From contig NZ_NRRS01000005.1 of NCBI RefSeq assembly GCF_016583795.1, forward strand, positions 1-64,000: a DNA stretch of 64,000 bases. Reading direction: 5' to 3'. Made by a program: the position numbers and the translations under genes. This document shows, piece after piece, positions 36,663 through 50,320 of the stretch (the first letter of the stretch is position 1; each line of letters opens with the position of its first letter). The notes beneath the pieces are model-generated. The model worked only from the letters and a program-made list of their open reading frames with translations, made no database searches and had not been told where the DNA came from. Source of the DNA: Rhabdochromatium marinum (GTDB lineage Bacteria; Pseudomonadota; Gammaproteobacteria; Chromatiales; Chromatiaceae).

Positions 36663-36944
36663 CAGATTACTCCCCAGAATTTTTCCACGACAATTGATAG
36701 CCTATGTCTGATCCATCCGCGCACGGATGCCGCCGGATGCTTCAGCAGGAACCACCTTAGCACGGAGGCACACCTGGGCGGCACTGGAGGCAGCACTTGG
36801 GGGCGGCATGGCGCAATGATTGCCGAGACTGACAACATCTGGTAGAAAGGCGCGTTTCCCGTCGCGACCGGACTGCACAACTTGACTGCATAACGGCGCG
36901 TGAGCACGGGCTTGAATGACCCATTGTTTCCAAGGAGAAGCACA

Positions 36945-37379
36945 ATGGCTGATGCACAAAACGAAGCGGCCAAAGCATTTGGGTTTAAACCCTATCAGGC
37001 TGCGACTGATGAAGAGTACATGAACCCGGAACAGGAAACGCATTTTCGCGACATCCTGCTCGCCTGGAAGCACAGCCTGATGGAAGAAGTGGATCGCACC
37101 GTTCACCACATGCAGGACGAGGCGACCAATTTTCCGGATCCTAATGATCGCGCCACCCAGGAGTCGGAATTCAGCCTGGAACTGCGCACCCGCGACCGCG
37201 AACGCAAGTTGATCAAAAAAATTGATGAAGCGCTGGAGCGGCTTGATGAGCATGACTACGGCTACTGCGAAGCCTGTGGCGTCGAAATCGGCGTGCGCCG
37301 CCTGGAGGCCCGCCCGACAGCCACCCTGTGCATTGACTGCAAAACGCTCGACGAAATTCGCGAAAAACAACGCGGCTGA
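36945..37379 (+). CDS. dksA: RNA polymerase-binding transcription factor DksA
   Basis: 144 residues from ATG 36945 with AAGGAGAAG upstream; an earlier GTG at 36900 is rejected. A long coiled-coil region ([23 protein letters not shown] ... [15 protein letters not shown]) has at its tip the DPNDRATQE loop that carries the DxxDxA motif. The four-Cys zinc finger CEAC...CIDC is near the C-terminus. DksA binds the RNAP secondary channel and works with ppGpp. It is followed eight bases later by gluQ, as in E. coli. Confidence 0.97.
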   Translation: MADAQNEAAKAFGFKPYQAATDEEYMNPEQETHFRDILLAWKHSLMEEVDRTVHHMQDEATNFPDPNDRATQESEFSLELRTRDRERKLIKKIDEALERLDEHDYGYCEACGVEIGVRRLEARPTATLCIDCKTLDEIREKQRG

Positions 37380-37387
37380 GTGCCCCT

Positions 37388-38299
37388 GTGCCAAGCGCGC
37401 CCGTCTATCGCGGACGCTTTGCTCCATCTCCAACCGGCCCTCTGCATTTCGGCTCCCTGGTGGCCGCCCTCGGCAGCTGCCTTGATGCCCGCGCGGCCGG
37501 TGGTGAATGGCTGCTACGCATGGAAGACCTGGACCGCAAGCGCGAACGGCCTGGCGCGGCGGACAGCATTCTGCGCACACTCGAGGCCCTGGGACTGCAC
37601 TGGGACGGCACGGTGGACTACCAGCACCGGCACCTGGAACGCTATGCAGACGCCCTGGCCGAACTACGCCGCAGCGGCCATATCTACCCCTGCGGCTGCT
37701 CACGCAAAACCCTGACCGCCACTGCCCGCAGCGGGCGGGAAGGGCCGATCTATCCCGGTACCTGCCGCGCCGGACTCAAGCCTGGCACCCAGGCGCGCAC
37801 CCTGCGCCTGCGCACGCTGCCTGATGAGATTATCGCGATCACTGACCGCATTCAGGGACGGATTGCGCTTGATGTCAACGCTGAACTGGGCGATTTCGTC
37901 ATCCATCGCGCCGATGGCATCCCTGCTTATCAACTGGCGGTGGTCGTCGATGATGCCGCCCAGGGCATCACACAGATTGTCCGTGGCGCCGACCTGCTGC
38001 TGTGCACCCTGCGCCAGCGGCTGTTGCAGCAGCGACTGCAACTCCCCGGCCTCACCTATGCTCACCTGCCTCTGGTGCTGGATCAGCAGGGACGCAAACT
38101 GTCGAAATCCGCCACCGACCAGCCACTCGACGCCACCACCCCGCTGAGCAGCCTCAAACGCGCCTGGCATTTTCTCGGCCAGGTGCCCTTACCCGCCGAC
38201 CTTGATCGCTTGGAGGATTTCTGGCCCATGGCCATCGCGCACTGGTCCCTGTCCCGGGTGCCGGTTGAAACAGCCCGAACTTCACCGAATTTTCACTAA
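37388..38299 (+). CDS. gluQ: Glutamyl-Q tRNA(Asp) synthetase
   Basis: 303 residues from GTG 37388. It is a class I synthetase catalytic core without an anticodon-binding domain. RFAPSPTGPLHFGSL is the HIGH-like motif and KLSKS the KMSKS-like motif. Cysteines in YPCGCSRK and YPGTC form the zinc site of GluQ-RS. It attaches glutamate to queuosine at position 34 of tRNA-Asp. The length of about 300 separates it from GltX (about 470). Operon with dksA. Confidence 0.96.
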   Translation: MPSAPVYRGRFAPSPTGPLHFGSLVAALGSCLDARAAGGEWLLRMEDLDRKRERPGAADSILRTLEALGLHWDGTVDYQHRHLERYADALAELRRSGHIYPCGCSRKTLTATARSGREGPIYPGTCRAGLKPGTQARTLRLRTLPDEIIAITDRIQGRIALDVNAELGDFVIHRADGIPAYQLAVVVDDAAQGITQIVRGADLLLCTLRQRLLQQRLQLPGLTYAHLPLVLDQQGRKLSKSATDQPLDATTPLSSLKRAWHFLGQVPLPADLDRLEDFWPMAIAHWSLSRVPVETARTSPNFH

Positions 38300-38353
38300 A
38301 GAAGTGTAATCTTTATACCTCAGCTTTGGCTTCACGCTACGCAGGAGACCATC

Positions 38354-40777
38354 ATGACGCAATCGCCACCAACCACCCGCCCCCCCATGACTGCCGCACC
38401 GGGAACCTCTGCGCTCCAGGCTCCCCTGTCCGACGAGTCACTGCACAGCCTGGATGCCTACTGGCGCGCCTGCTGCTATCTGGCCGCCGGCATGATCTAC
38501 CTGCGCGACAATCCTCTGCTGCGCAAACCGCTCGCCGAGGAACACATCAAGCAGCGCCTGCTCGGTCACTGGGGCGCCAGCCCTGGCCTGGCGTTCGTCT
38601 ATGTGCACCTGAATCGCATCATCAACGAACAGCAGCAGTCGGCGATCTTCCTCGCCGGCCCCGGTCATGGCGCCCCTGGGGTGCTGGCGCCGGTCTATCT
38701 GGAAGGCACTTACTCGGAAATCTATCCCAACAAGAGCGAGGACGAGGAAGGGCTGCGCTCGTTTTTCAAGCAGTTCTCCTTCCCCGGTGGTATCGGCTCG
38801 CACTGCACCCCCGAAACCCCGGGATCGATTCACGAGGGCGGCGAGCTGGGTTATTCCATCTCTCATGCCTTTGGCGCCGCTTTCGATAATCCGGAGCTGC
38901 TGGTCACCGTGGTGGTGGGCGATGGCGAGTCCGAGACCGGCCCCCTGGCGACCTCCTGGCATTCGAGCAAGTTTTTGAATCCCATCCGCGACGGTGCCGT
39001 GCTGCCAGTGCTGCATCTGAACGGCTACAAGATCAACAACCCGACACTGCTGTCGCGCATTCCCCACGAGGAACTGGCCAGTCTGATGCGCGGCTATGGC
39101 TGGGAGCCGCATTTCGTCGAGGGCGATGATCCCATGACCATGCATCAGGCCATGGCAGCGACTCTGGATGACTGCCATGCCAAGATTCGCTCCATTCAGC
39201 AGCAGGCGCGCAACGGGGGTCAGGCTAAGCGCGCCATCTGGCCGATGATTGTGCTGCGCTCACCCAAGGGCTGGACTGGGCCGAAGGAAGTCGATGGGCA
39301 CAAGGTGGAAGGCTTCTGGCGCGCCCATCAGGTCCCTCTGTCCGGATTGCACGGCAATCCCGAGCATCTGGCGCAACTGGAAGCCTGGCTGCGCAGTTAC
39401 AAGCCAGAGAAGCTGTTTGACGAGGACGGCAAGCTGATCCCCGAGCTCAAAGCCCTGGCCCCGAGTGGCACCCTGCGCATGAGCGCCAATCCGCACGCCA
39501 ACGGTGGCTTGCTGCGCCGCAGCCTGCGCATGCCGGACTTTCATGATTATGCGTTAGAGGTGCCCAAGCCCGGGGTGCAGCGCGCCGGCAATACCTATCC
39601 GCTCGGAGTCTTCCTGCGCGACATCATGGCCGAGAACATGACCAATTTCCGCGTCTTCGGTCCAGATGAGAATACCTCCAACAAGCTGCAAGCCATCTAT
39701 GAGGTCAGCAAAAAGCTGTGGCTGGAGGACTATCTGCCCGAGGATGACGACGGCGGCGAACTGGCCCCGGATGGCCGGGTGATGGAGATGCTTTCCGAGC
39801 ACACCCTGGAGGGCTGGCTGGAAGGCTATCTGCTCACCGGTCGCCACGGCTTTTTCTCGACTTATGAAGCCTTTGTACATGTGATCGACTCCATGTTCAA
39901 TCAGCATGCCAAGTGGCTGTCCATCACTCAGGATATTCCCTGGCGTGCGCCCATTTCCTCACTCAATCTGCTGATCACCTCCACCGTGTGGCGTCAAGAT
40001 CACAATGGCTTTACCCATCAGGATCCCGGCTTTCTCAATGTAGTGGTCAACAAGGATCCAGATGTCATTCGCATCTATCTGCCCCCGGATGTGAATACTC
40101 TGCTGTCCACCGCCAATCACTGCCTGAAAAGCCGCGACTATGTCAACGTTATCGTCTCGGACAAGCAGCAGCATCTGCAATTTCTTGACATGGACGCCGC
40201 TGTACGCCACTGCACCAAAGGGCTGGGCATCTGGGACTGGGCGAGCAACGACGAGGGCGCGGAGCCGGATCTGGTGATGGTCGGCTGCGGTGACATTCCC
40301 ACCAAGGAGGCCCTGGCCGCCACCGCCCTGCTGCGTGAGCACTTCCCGGAGCTGAAAATCCGCTTCATCAATGTGGTCGATCTGCTGCGCCTGCTGCCGG
40401 AGCGCGAGCACCCGCATGGGCTGTCGGATCGGGATTTCGATGGCCTCTTCACCAAGGATCGCCATGTGATTTTCAACTTCCATGGCTATCCCTGGCTAAT
40501 CCATCGCCTGACTTATGCGCGCACCAACCACCACAACTTCCATGTGCGCGGCTACAAGGAAAAGGGCAACATCAACACCCCGTTGGAGCTGGCGATCAAC
40601 AATGAGATCGACCGCTTCACCCTGGCCATTGATGCCATCAACCGGCTGCCGGAGTTGCAGGTCAAGGGTGCGCATGTGCGCGAACGCCTGCGCGATCAGC
40701 AGATCGAGTGCCGCAACCATGCCTACAAATACGGCATTGATCTGCCCGAAATCGACAACTGGACCTGGCCGTTCTAA
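38354..40777 (+). CDS. xfp: Phosphoketolase (xylulose-5-phosphate/fructose-6-phosphate)
   Basis: 807 residues, the usual length, from ATG 38354 behind AGGAGA. It is thiamine-pyrophosphate dependent; [14 protein letters not shown] is the TPP-binding motif. [36 protein letters not shown] and the [13 protein letters not shown] region are characteristic of Xfp. It splits xylulose-5-P or fructose-6-P with phosphate into acetyl phosphate and a smaller sugar phosphate. No acetate kinase is adjacent. A weak TTCACT/TATACC promoter could lie in the 55-base gap before it. Together with glgP downstream it suggests glycogen-linked carbon flow. Confidence 0.97.
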   Translation: MTQSPPTTRPPMTAAPGTSALQAPLSDESLHSLDAYWRACCYLAAGMIYLRDNPLLRKPLAEEHIKQRLLGHWGASPGLAFVYVHLNRIINEQQQSAIFLAGPGHGAPGVLAPVYLEGTYSEIYPNKSEDEEGLRSFFKQFSFPGGIGSHCTPETPGSIHEGGELGYSISHAFGAAFDNPELLVTVVVGDGESETGPLATSWHSSKFLNPIRDGAVLPVLHLNGYKINNPTLLSRIPHEELASLMRGYGWEPHFVEGDDPMTMHQAMAATLDDCHAKIRSIQQQARNGGQAKRAIWPMIVLRSPKGWTGPKEVDGHKVEGFWRAHQVPLSGLHGNPEHLAQLEAWLRSYKPEKLFDEDGKLIPELKALAPSGTLRMSANPHANGGLLRRSLRMPDFHDYALEVPKPGVQRAGNTYPLGVFLRDIMAENMTNFRVFGPDENTSNKLQAIYEVSKKLWLEDYLPEDDDGGELAPDGRVMEMLSEHTLEGWLEGYLLTGRHGFFSTYEAFVHVIDSMFNQHAKWLSITQDIPWRAPISSLNLLITSTVWRQDHNGFTHQDPGFLNVVVNKDPDVIRIYLPPDVNTLLSTANHCLKSRDYVNVIVSDKQQHLQFLDMDAAVRHCTKGLGIWDWASNDEGAEPDLVMVGCGDIPTKEALAATALLREHFPELKIRFINVVDLLRLLPEREHPHGLSDRDFDGLFTKDRHVIFNFHGYPWLIHRLTYARTNHHNFHVRGYKEKGNINTPLELAINNEIDRFTLAIDAINRLPELQVKGAHVRERLRDQQIECRNHAYKYGIDLPEIDNWTWPF

Positions 40778-40824
40778 AACAGCCGCCGTGCGGCGCCTGG
40801 CGTCGCGGATCGGCTGATTTGACC

Positions 40825-40846
40825 GAGCGCCCACTGGGCGCTCTTG
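40825..40846 (+). terminator. Hairpin between xfp and glgP
   Basis: A perfect 8-bp stem GAGCGCCC/GGGCGCTC with a 3-base loop is followed by TTG rather than a T run. It may be a weak terminator or an mRNA-processing or stability element separating the two genes' expression levels. Confidence 0.45.
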
Positions 40847-40868
40847 ATAACCTGATAGGTTGCATCAC

Positions 40869-43364
<2,496 letters not shown>

Positions 43365-43394
43365 ACCAACATCTAGCCTAACTTCTGGCCCAAC

Positions 43395-43433
43395 AGAAAA
43401 CCGCCCCTGAGCCTATAGGGCTCAGGGGCGGTT
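43395..43433 (-). terminator. Strong bidirectional terminator between glgP and the DUF5610-like gene
   Basis: A perfect 15-bp stem (43399-43413 paired with 43419-43433, 5-base loop) is flanked on the minus strand by TTTT. It ends the minus-strand gene at 43457 and can also stop glgP transcripts, although the plus-strand side has no T tract. Confidence 0.85.
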
Positions 43434-43456
43434 GGGGCTTCCCCAGTGATCAGGAC

Positions 43457-44707
43457 TTACTCCGTCTGATTGGGAGGATTAGCTTGGTTGGCTGAATCGG
43501 CCACCTTGTTTTGCGGCTGGTTCACACTGCTCAGCAGGTCCTCAAGCTTGGCTTGCAACCGCTCGCGATTGTCGGGACTGGCCTCTTTCATGCGGGTATC
43601 CTGCTCAAACAGGCCGCGCATGAATCCAGCACTGGTGTCTGCGGGGTTTTCCAGGAACCCCAGCGTGGAGCGATTGAAGAGATCACGCATCGAGTTAATT
43701 AACTGACCAAGACGCATCCCTGGGCGCTGCTCTTCAGGCGGAGCCTCAATCTGCTGGGTCTCCTTGTAAGCCTGAGCCGCCGTATATTGCTGCGACTGGC
43801 TCATATTCAGCTCAAAAGACGCCAACTGCGAACCATCGAAACTCATATCGCCCGCCTGATCGAGGGCCTTTTGCACATCACCGTCAAAGAAATCATTGGC
43901 CAGCTGACTCACATCCCGCACCAGATCACGAATGGCGGTGGTTTCCTCCTTACTCAGATCGCCCTCAATGCTGAAGGAATAGCCACTCTGCTCGGTGCGA
44001 CTCATCGAATAGCTGGCGGCAGCATTACCATCCGAGTCCACATAGGCCGATGAACTAGTTGCAAATTCGCTGCTCTGACCAAAACGCACGGTTACCTCGT
44101 CACCGTCCTGAGTGCGAAGCTGCAATTCGAAAGACGAGGCGCTTTTATACTGCTCCATCGCTGACATCGCCACACTGCCACGGCCAGTAACATTGACCTG
44201 ATCGCGCCCCCGGCTGGGATCGAGTTCAGCCAGTACATCACGGGTGCGTTTGGCTGTTTCGTCCACCTGATCGGCGATCGTGCCCTGCAGCAGGCTCAGA
44301 CTCTCCAGAGTCTCCCTGGCATCCGCCAGGCCCTGCTCCATCCCCTGCACGGCGCTGTTGTAAAGCGATTGGACTTCCGCATCGCTGCGACCATTGGCGC
44401 GTGCGTTCTCAAGTCCCTTGCTGACAAACTGACCGATGCGATCAGCAATGGCTTCCGGTGAAAAGTCTTCCGCTTTGCGTTGTTGCAGATCAGCAAGATC
44501 GACGCCGGGAATGCGCTCCACCAGGCGGCTCATCAGACTTTCCTGCAAGGCCCCCAAAGCGGCACCTGCCGGACCACCGGCCCGCGCCTTGTAAGCCTCA
44601 TCACGCCTCTGCGTACTGTCAAGACTGGAATCCTGAACACGCGGAGGGTTAATCTGCATGTTACTCAGGGGACTGAATGCGATGGAATTGGGATCAGAAG
44701 AGAACAT
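43457..44707 (-). CDS. DUF5610-like protein of unknown function
   Basis: 416 residues, hydrophilic, without a signal peptide or membrane segment. The segment at about 50-140 (MSRLVERIPGVDL, EDFSPEAIADRIGQFVSKGL, then VQGMEQGLADARETL) resembles the DUF5610 pattern in which a FTPE..A.RI..FV helix is followed by a GM..G...A...L helix. The middle (200-300) is Ser-rich and may be beta-stranded, with AYVDSDGNAAASYSMSRTEQ. The C-terminus is Gln/Asn-rich. Function unknown. It is a monocistronic unit bounded by a strong terminator. Confidence 0.75.
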   Translation of the reverse strand: MFSSDPNSIAFSPLSNMQINPPRVQDSSLDSTQRRDEAYKARAGGPAGAALGALQESLMSRLVERIPGVDLADLQQRKAEDFSPEAIADRIGQFVSKGLENARANGRSDAEVQSLYNSAVQGMEQGLADARETLESLSLLQGTIADQVDETAKRTRDVLAELDPSRGRDQVNVTGRGSVAMSAMEQYKSASSFELQLRTQDGDEVTVRFGQSSEFATSSSAYVDSDGNAAASYSMSRTEQSGYSFSIEGDLSKEETTAIRDLVRDVSQLANDFFDGDVQKALDQAGDMSFDGSQLASFELNMSQSQQYTAAQAYKETQQIEAPPEEQRPGMRLGQLINSMRDLFNRSTLGFLENPADTSAGFMRGLFEQDTRMKEASPDNRERLQAKLEDLLSSVNQPQNKVADSANQANPPNQTE

Positions 44708-44863
44708 AGCTATCGACTCCGCAGCTTAAGGCCGGTGATCATACGAAAGCGGTCATCCGATCGGTCATCAAGGGGGATGCCGAGGACCACATTGCGCAAT
44801 CGGCAAATCATCCAATAAGGCCTGTTAACGGCTGCCAGCGCACGGGCTTTAACAAGCAGATCA

Positions 44864-44890
44864 CTGACAAGTCGATCAGGGCCTTGTCAG
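44864..44890. repeat. Inverted repeat CTGACAAG/CTTGTCAG
   Basis: 8-bp perfect arms at 44864-44871 and 44883-44890 with an 11-base loop, in the 230-base gap 44708-44937. No T run follows on either strand, so a terminator role for the gene ending at 44938 is doubtful. Confidence 0.45.
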
Positions 44891-44901
44891 AGTCAGAGTT
44901 C

Positions 44902-44934
44902 GGTCAGCTTCAGGTCAGCTTCAGGTCAGATCAG
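44902..44934 (+). repeat. Tandem 11-bp repeat GGTCAGCTTCA
   Basis: Two exact copies (44902-44912, 44913-44923) and a third diverged copy (44924-44934) lie just past the stop codon of the minus-strand gene at 44938. GTCAG recurs six times in this stretch. Probably a small slippage repeat. Confidence 0.7.
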
Positions 44935-44937
44935 TCT

Positions 44938-45528
44938 CTACCGGCGCGTCAAGGTGTGCTTCCCCTGGCCGGAGGCTTGCTCCAGCGCTAGCAAGGCCTC
45001 CTGCTGCGCATCGACCAGCCTCAATCCGGTTTCAGGGTCTTCAAGCCGCGCACGCAGGCGTCGTTCCTGGCGCATCCGGATGCCATACCCCAGCGCCGCA
45101 CCACCAGCGGTCGAGACGGTCAGCAGACCCAAGGTAAGAAATTGCGCCAGCATCATCGCCACCCCAACGCCAGCCATGCCGCCTACCGCCAGTCCGGTCC
45201 TGAGCTTCACACCAGCCTGGCCCTTGGTCTTGGTATGCTTGACGGTCAGCTTGGCCCGCTGACGCTCGGCCTCCAGGCGGATTTTCTCGCGCTCGCGTGA
45301 GTGGCGTTGCTGAGCGCGCGACAGCGCCTTGTCGCTGACTTGGCCGGCAATGGACTCAAACCACAGGGTCACCAGCACCCCGGAACTCGCCCCCAACGCC
45401 ACAAACAAGGGCCAGGTCATGGCCAGGTCGGTTTGCAACGCGGTATAGGTCACCAGCACGGTGACCGCCTGCAAGGCCAGAATGCCAATTAAAAACCGCA
45501 ACAGACTGCCCAAGCGGTAGCCGAACAT
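44938..45528 (-). CDS. Hypothetical membrane protein with coiled-coil segment
   Basis: 196 residues. Two hydrophobic helices at about 10-30 and 37-55, a charged helical stretch at about 65-100 (SRAQQRHSREREKIRLEAERQR), then a Gly/Ala/Met-rich hydrophobic region at about 112-148 (GGMAGVGVAMM) that could be one or two further helices. The C-terminal tail is charged. No family recognised. It lies 27 bases after a putative lipoprotein gene on the same strand, so the two are likely co-expressed. Confidence 0.7.
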   Translation of the reverse strand: MFGYRLGSLLRFLIGILALQAVTVLVTYTALQTDLAMTWPLFVALGASSGVLVTLWFESIAGQVSDKALSRAQQRHSREREKIRLEAERQRAKLTVKHTKTKGQAGVKLRTGLAVGGMAGVGVAMMLAQFLTLGLLTVSTAGGAALGYGIRMRQERRLRARLEDPETGLRLVDAQQEALLALEQASGQGKHTLTRR

Positions 45529-45555
45529 CTCGTACCCCCTGTGAATAAAGGTCGG

Positions 45556-46500
45556 TCAACTGCCGTGCGTGGCACGCACTTCCACCGCCGGCTGCGCGGC
45601 AGCTGGCTCCAGCAAAAATACCCATTGATTGCCACTCGAACTGCCGGCCGGCGAGTCCAAATGCCACAAACGCTGGCGCAGCTCAAAGAGCGCGGCATCC
45701 GTCCCTGTCGCCACAGCCGACACCGGACGATCATAGGCATCCACCACCGGATACAGATATTCCGGCCCTATGGCGCTCAGATCCGCCAGCAGGAGCGCAG
45801 GGTCCTCCTGGCTTGGCAGCAGATCAAAGCTGGTGCGCGAGACCAGAAAGGGCCCGGGCGCTTCACGCAGCCGGCTCGCCAAAGCCCCCTGGCTCTGTGC
45901 TTCCAGCCGGGCAGCCAGTGCTTGGCGCGCCGCATCGGCTAGCACCGGGGCACTGCGTTCGGCCAGCGGCAGGGAAGCGAGTCCGGCGTAGACGGGCACA
46001 AGAAACTCATGCCGGGCTGATCGTTGCCCGGCACCCGCCGTGCCATCCGTATCAATGACATAGGTATCGATCAGCCGCAGTAGTTCAAATTCAGTATGGC
46101 GCCAGGGGCGCGTGTGTTGAGGGTTTCGACCATCGCCGGCCCCATAGAGCACATAGGTATAGAGGTCTCCGGGGTGCTGCTCATTGGTCAGACTCAGGCG
46201 CTCGGCAGCGGACAGCGGCGGAAAAGCCGCCAGGGTGTCACCGCTCTGGCCATAGGGCCAATAGGCGTTCGCACCCGAGACTGCATCCGGCGCCGAACCC
46301 GATGCTGAATCCAAAGCCGCTGATGGAGCAACGGTCGGTGGTTCAGGCTGTGGCTCAAGCTGAGCCGGCCTCTGGGGAGCATGCCCGCAGGCACTCAACA
46401 GCAGCGCTGACATCAGCAAGACCAGCAGGAAAAGCCGGCTACCCAACAACAGGCGCCCGCGCAACAGGCGCCGGTGAAAACATAATGGCTGGTTGTTCAT
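45556..46500 (-). CDS. Putative lipoprotein of unknown function
   Basis: 314 residues. The N-terminus has basic residues, then a hydrophobic core and a lipobox LLSAC with Cys at about 38, so lipid attachment is predicted. The residue after Cys is Gly, which does not suggest inner-membrane retention by the E. coli rule. A Pro/Ala/Ser-rich linker follows to about 80, then a folded domain with SLTNEQHPGDLYTYVLYGAGDG and a C-terminal WHLDSPAGSSSGNQWVFLLEP. No family recognised. The neighbour downstream is a small membrane protein. Confidence 0.72.
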   Translation of the reverse strand: MNNQPLCFHRRLLRGRLLLGSRLFLLVLLMSALLLSACGHAPQRPAQLEPQPEPPTVAPSAALDSASGSAPDAVSGANAYWPYGQSGDTLAAFPPLSAAERLSLTNEQHPGDLYTYVLYGAGDGRNPQHTRPWRHTEFELLRLIDTYVIDTDGTAGAGQRSARHEFLVPVYAGLASLPLAERSAPVLADAARQALAARLEAQSQGALASRLREAPGPFLVSRTSFDLLPSQEDPALLLADLSAIGPEYLYPVVDAYDRPVSAVATGTDAALFELRQRLWHLDSPAGSSSGNQWVFLLEPAAAQPAVEVRATHGS

Positions 46501-46691
46501 GATGTTCCGCTGTCCATCCCGGGCAAGGCATTTGAATTGCGCCGAGTTCCACTGCGATCAATATCAATGTTTCTTTGCGTCTCAGGCGCTAGGATACCCT
46601 GTTTTCACCAGCGGCCGTGCTGACCTGAGCAAATGTCAGAATCTTGGTATCGCCGTGCGTAATGCCGACAGGTATGATGCACCTTAGCTGA

Positions 46692-48185
<1,494 letters not shown>

Positions 48186-48187
48186 TC

Positions 48188-49765
48188 GTGACTCAAGCTT
48201 TGCATGCTGACCGGATTCTGATTCTCGATTTCGGCTCTCAGTACAGCCAACTCATCGCCCGCCGCGTGCGCGAAGCGGGCGTTTATTGCGAACTCCACCC
48301 CTATGACCTCGACGTCGCCGTGCTGCGCGAATTCGCCCCGCGCGGCATCATTCTGTCCGGCGGCCCGGAATCCGTGCATCAGGGCACGGCACCCCAGGCC
48401 CCCGCACAACTGTTCGAGCTTGGCGTTCCGGTGCTTGGCATCTGCTACGGTATGCAGGCCATGGCCGCCCAGCTTGGCGGTCAGGTCGCGGCGGCCGAAC
48501 AGCGCGAATACGGCTATGCACAGGTGCGCGCACGCGGACACTCGCAGCTGTTGCGTGCCATTGAGGATCACGACTCCTTGGAGGGCTTCGGCCTGCTGGA
48601 TGTCTGGATGAGCCATGCGGACCGGGTCGAGCGTCTGCCCGAGGGTTTTCAGGTCATTGCCGAGACTGACAATGCCCCGCTGGCCGGGATCGCCGATGAA
48701 GCGCGCGGCTTCTACGGGCTGCAATTTCACCCCGAAGTGACCCATACCCGCCAGGGCAAACGCATCCTCGAACGCTTTGTGCATGAAATCTGTGATTGTA
48801 GCAAACAGTGGACACCGGCCAACATCGCCGAGGAGGCCATTGCCAAAATTCGCGCCCAGGTTGGCGAGGATCAGGTGCTGCTCGGCCTGTCTGGCGGCGT
48901 GGATTCCTCCGTGGTCGCGGCCCTGCTACATCGCGCCATCGGCGAGCGTTTGGTGTGCGTCTTTGTCGATAACGGCCTGTTGCGCGCCGGTGAGGCTGAT
49001 CAGGTCATGGCCACCTTTGCGCGGCACATGGGTGTGCGTGTCATCCGCGTCGAGGCCGAAGAACGCTTCCTTACCCGTCTCGCCGGCATCAGCGATCCAG
49101 AACACAAGCGCAAAATCATCGGCAATACCTTCATTGAAGTCTTTGAGGAAGAAGCCGCACGCTTGAGCGATGTACATTGGCTGGCCCAGGGCACCATTTA
49201 CCCCGATGTCATCGAATCGGCCGGCGCTCGCACCGGCAAGGCCAAGGTGATTAAATCCCACCACAATGTCGGCGGCCTGCCCGAGCGCATGCAACTCAAG
49301 CTGGTCGAACCGCTGCGGGACTTGTTCAAGGATGAGGTACGCAAACTCGGCCTGGAACTCGGTCTGCCGGCGGATATGATCCAGCGCCACCCTTTCCCTG
49401 GCCCCGGACTGGGCGTGCGCATCCTGGGTGAGGTGTACAAGGAAGCCGCTGATGTACTGCGCCTAGCCGATGCCATTTTCATCGAAGAACTGCGCCGTGA
49501 ACATCTCTACGACCAGGTCTCCCAAGCCTTCGCCGTCTTCCTGCCGGTGCGCTCGGTGGGCGTGGTGGGTGACAACCGCCAGTACGCCCATGTCATCGCC
49601 TTGCGTGCCGTTGAAACGCTGGATTTCATGACCGCCCGCTGGGCTGATCTGCCTTATGCCTTCCTGGCTCATGTCAGCCAGCGCATCGTCAATGAAATCG
49701 CCGGCGTTTCGCGCGTCGTCTACGATGTCACCGGAAAACCGCCGGGGACCATTGAGTGGGAATAG
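48188..49765 (+). CDS. guaA: GMP synthase (glutamine-hydrolysing)
   Basis: 525 residues from GTG 48188. The N-terminal class I glutamine amidotransferase domain has [11 protein letters not shown] with the nucleophilic Cys, and the FHPEVTHT catalytic His/Glu. The ATP pyrophosphatase domain has the P-loop LSGGVDSSV. The C-terminal dimerisation domain contains [13 protein letters not shown] and ends in GTIEWE. It converts XMP to GMP. Co-transcribed with guaB and, after three bases, tadA. Confidence 0.98.
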   Translation: MTQALHADRILILDFGSQYSQLIARRVREAGVYCELHPYDLDVAVLREFAPRGIILSGGPESVHQGTAPQAPAQLFELGVPVLGICYGMQAMAAQLGGQVAAAEQREYGYAQVRARGHSQLLRAIEDHDSLEGFGLLDVWMSHADRVERLPEGFQVIAETDNAPLAGIADEARGFYGLQFHPEVTHTRQGKRILERFVHEICDCSKQWTPANIAEEAIAKIRAQVGEDQVLLGLSGGVDSSVVAALLHRAIGERLVCVFVDNGLLRAGEADQVMATFARHMGVRVIRVEAEERFLTRLAGISDPEHKRKIIGNTFIEVFEEEAARLSDVHWLAQGTIYPDVIESAGARTGKAKVIKSHHNVGGLPERMQLKLVEPLRDLFKDEVRKLGLELGLPADMIQRHPFPGPGLGVRILGEVYKEAADVLRLADAIFIEELRREHLYDQVSQAFAVFLPVRSVGVVGDNRQYAHVIALRAVETLDFMTARWADLPYAFLAHVSQRIVNEIAGVSRVVYDVTGKPPGTIEWE

Positions 49766-49768
49766 TAC

Positions 49769-50275
49769 GTGGAATGCAACGACCAGCACTGGATGCAGCA
49801 GGCGCTTGCCTTAGCCAAGCGGGCCGCTTGCGAAGGTGAGGTGCCCGTTGGTGCTGTGCTGGTGCGGGATGGGGTTTTAATCGGAGCGGGCTGGAATCGT
49901 CCGCTGGCCACACATGATCCCAGCGCCCATGCCGAGATTTTGGCGCTGCGCGATGCCGGGCAGCGACTCGGCAATTATCGACTGCCTGCGTCCAGACTCT
50001 ATGTCACCCTGGAACCCTGCGTCATGTGCGCTGGGGCCATGATTCACGCCCGGGTCGAGACTGTGATTTTCGGCACCCTGGATCCCAAAGCCGGTGCCTG
50101 TGGCAGCGTGTTTGACCTGCTTCCCGCAGATGGGCGTTTCAATCACCACACCCAATGTCGCGGCCCGATCCTTGCCACGGCTTGCGGAGAACTGTTGAGG
50201 GAATTTTTCCGGAATCGACGCGCGAGCCACAAAGGTGCAAACCAGCGTCGCCCTGACAGACAGCCCCAAAAATAA
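49769..50275 (+). CDS. tadA: tRNA(Arg) adenosine-34 deaminase
   Basis: 168 residues from GTG 49769, three bases after guaA. Zinc-dependent deaminase motifs: HAE at 54-56 with catalytic Glu56, and PCVMC at 83-87 with Cys84 and Cys87. GEVPVGAVLV at the N-terminus and MCAGAMIHARV are typical of TadA. It makes inosine at the wobble base of tRNA-Arg(ACG). The C-terminal tail is basic. A palindromic terminator overlaps the stop codon. Confidence 0.96.
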   Translation: MECNDQHWMQQALALAKRAACEGEVPVGAVLVRDGVLIGAGWNRPLATHDPSAHAEILALRDAGQRLGNYRLPASRLYVTLEPCVMCAGAMIHARVETVIFGTLDPKAGACGSVFDLLPADGRFNHHTQCRGPILATACGELLREFFRNRRASHKGANQRRPDRQPQK

Positions 50276-50308
50276 CCGCGCCGCGCGAGCAGTCGCGACG
50301 CAGTTATT
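50271..50308. terminator. Bidirectional terminator between tadA and the convergent gene
   Basis: Arms 50271-50285 and 50293-50308 pair as AATAAC...GTTATT through a GC-rich stem with two mismatches. A-rich and T-rich flanks on both sides allow it to work on both strands. It includes the tadA stop codon. Confidence 0.65.
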
Positions 50309-50320
50309 TGGGCTGATCAG

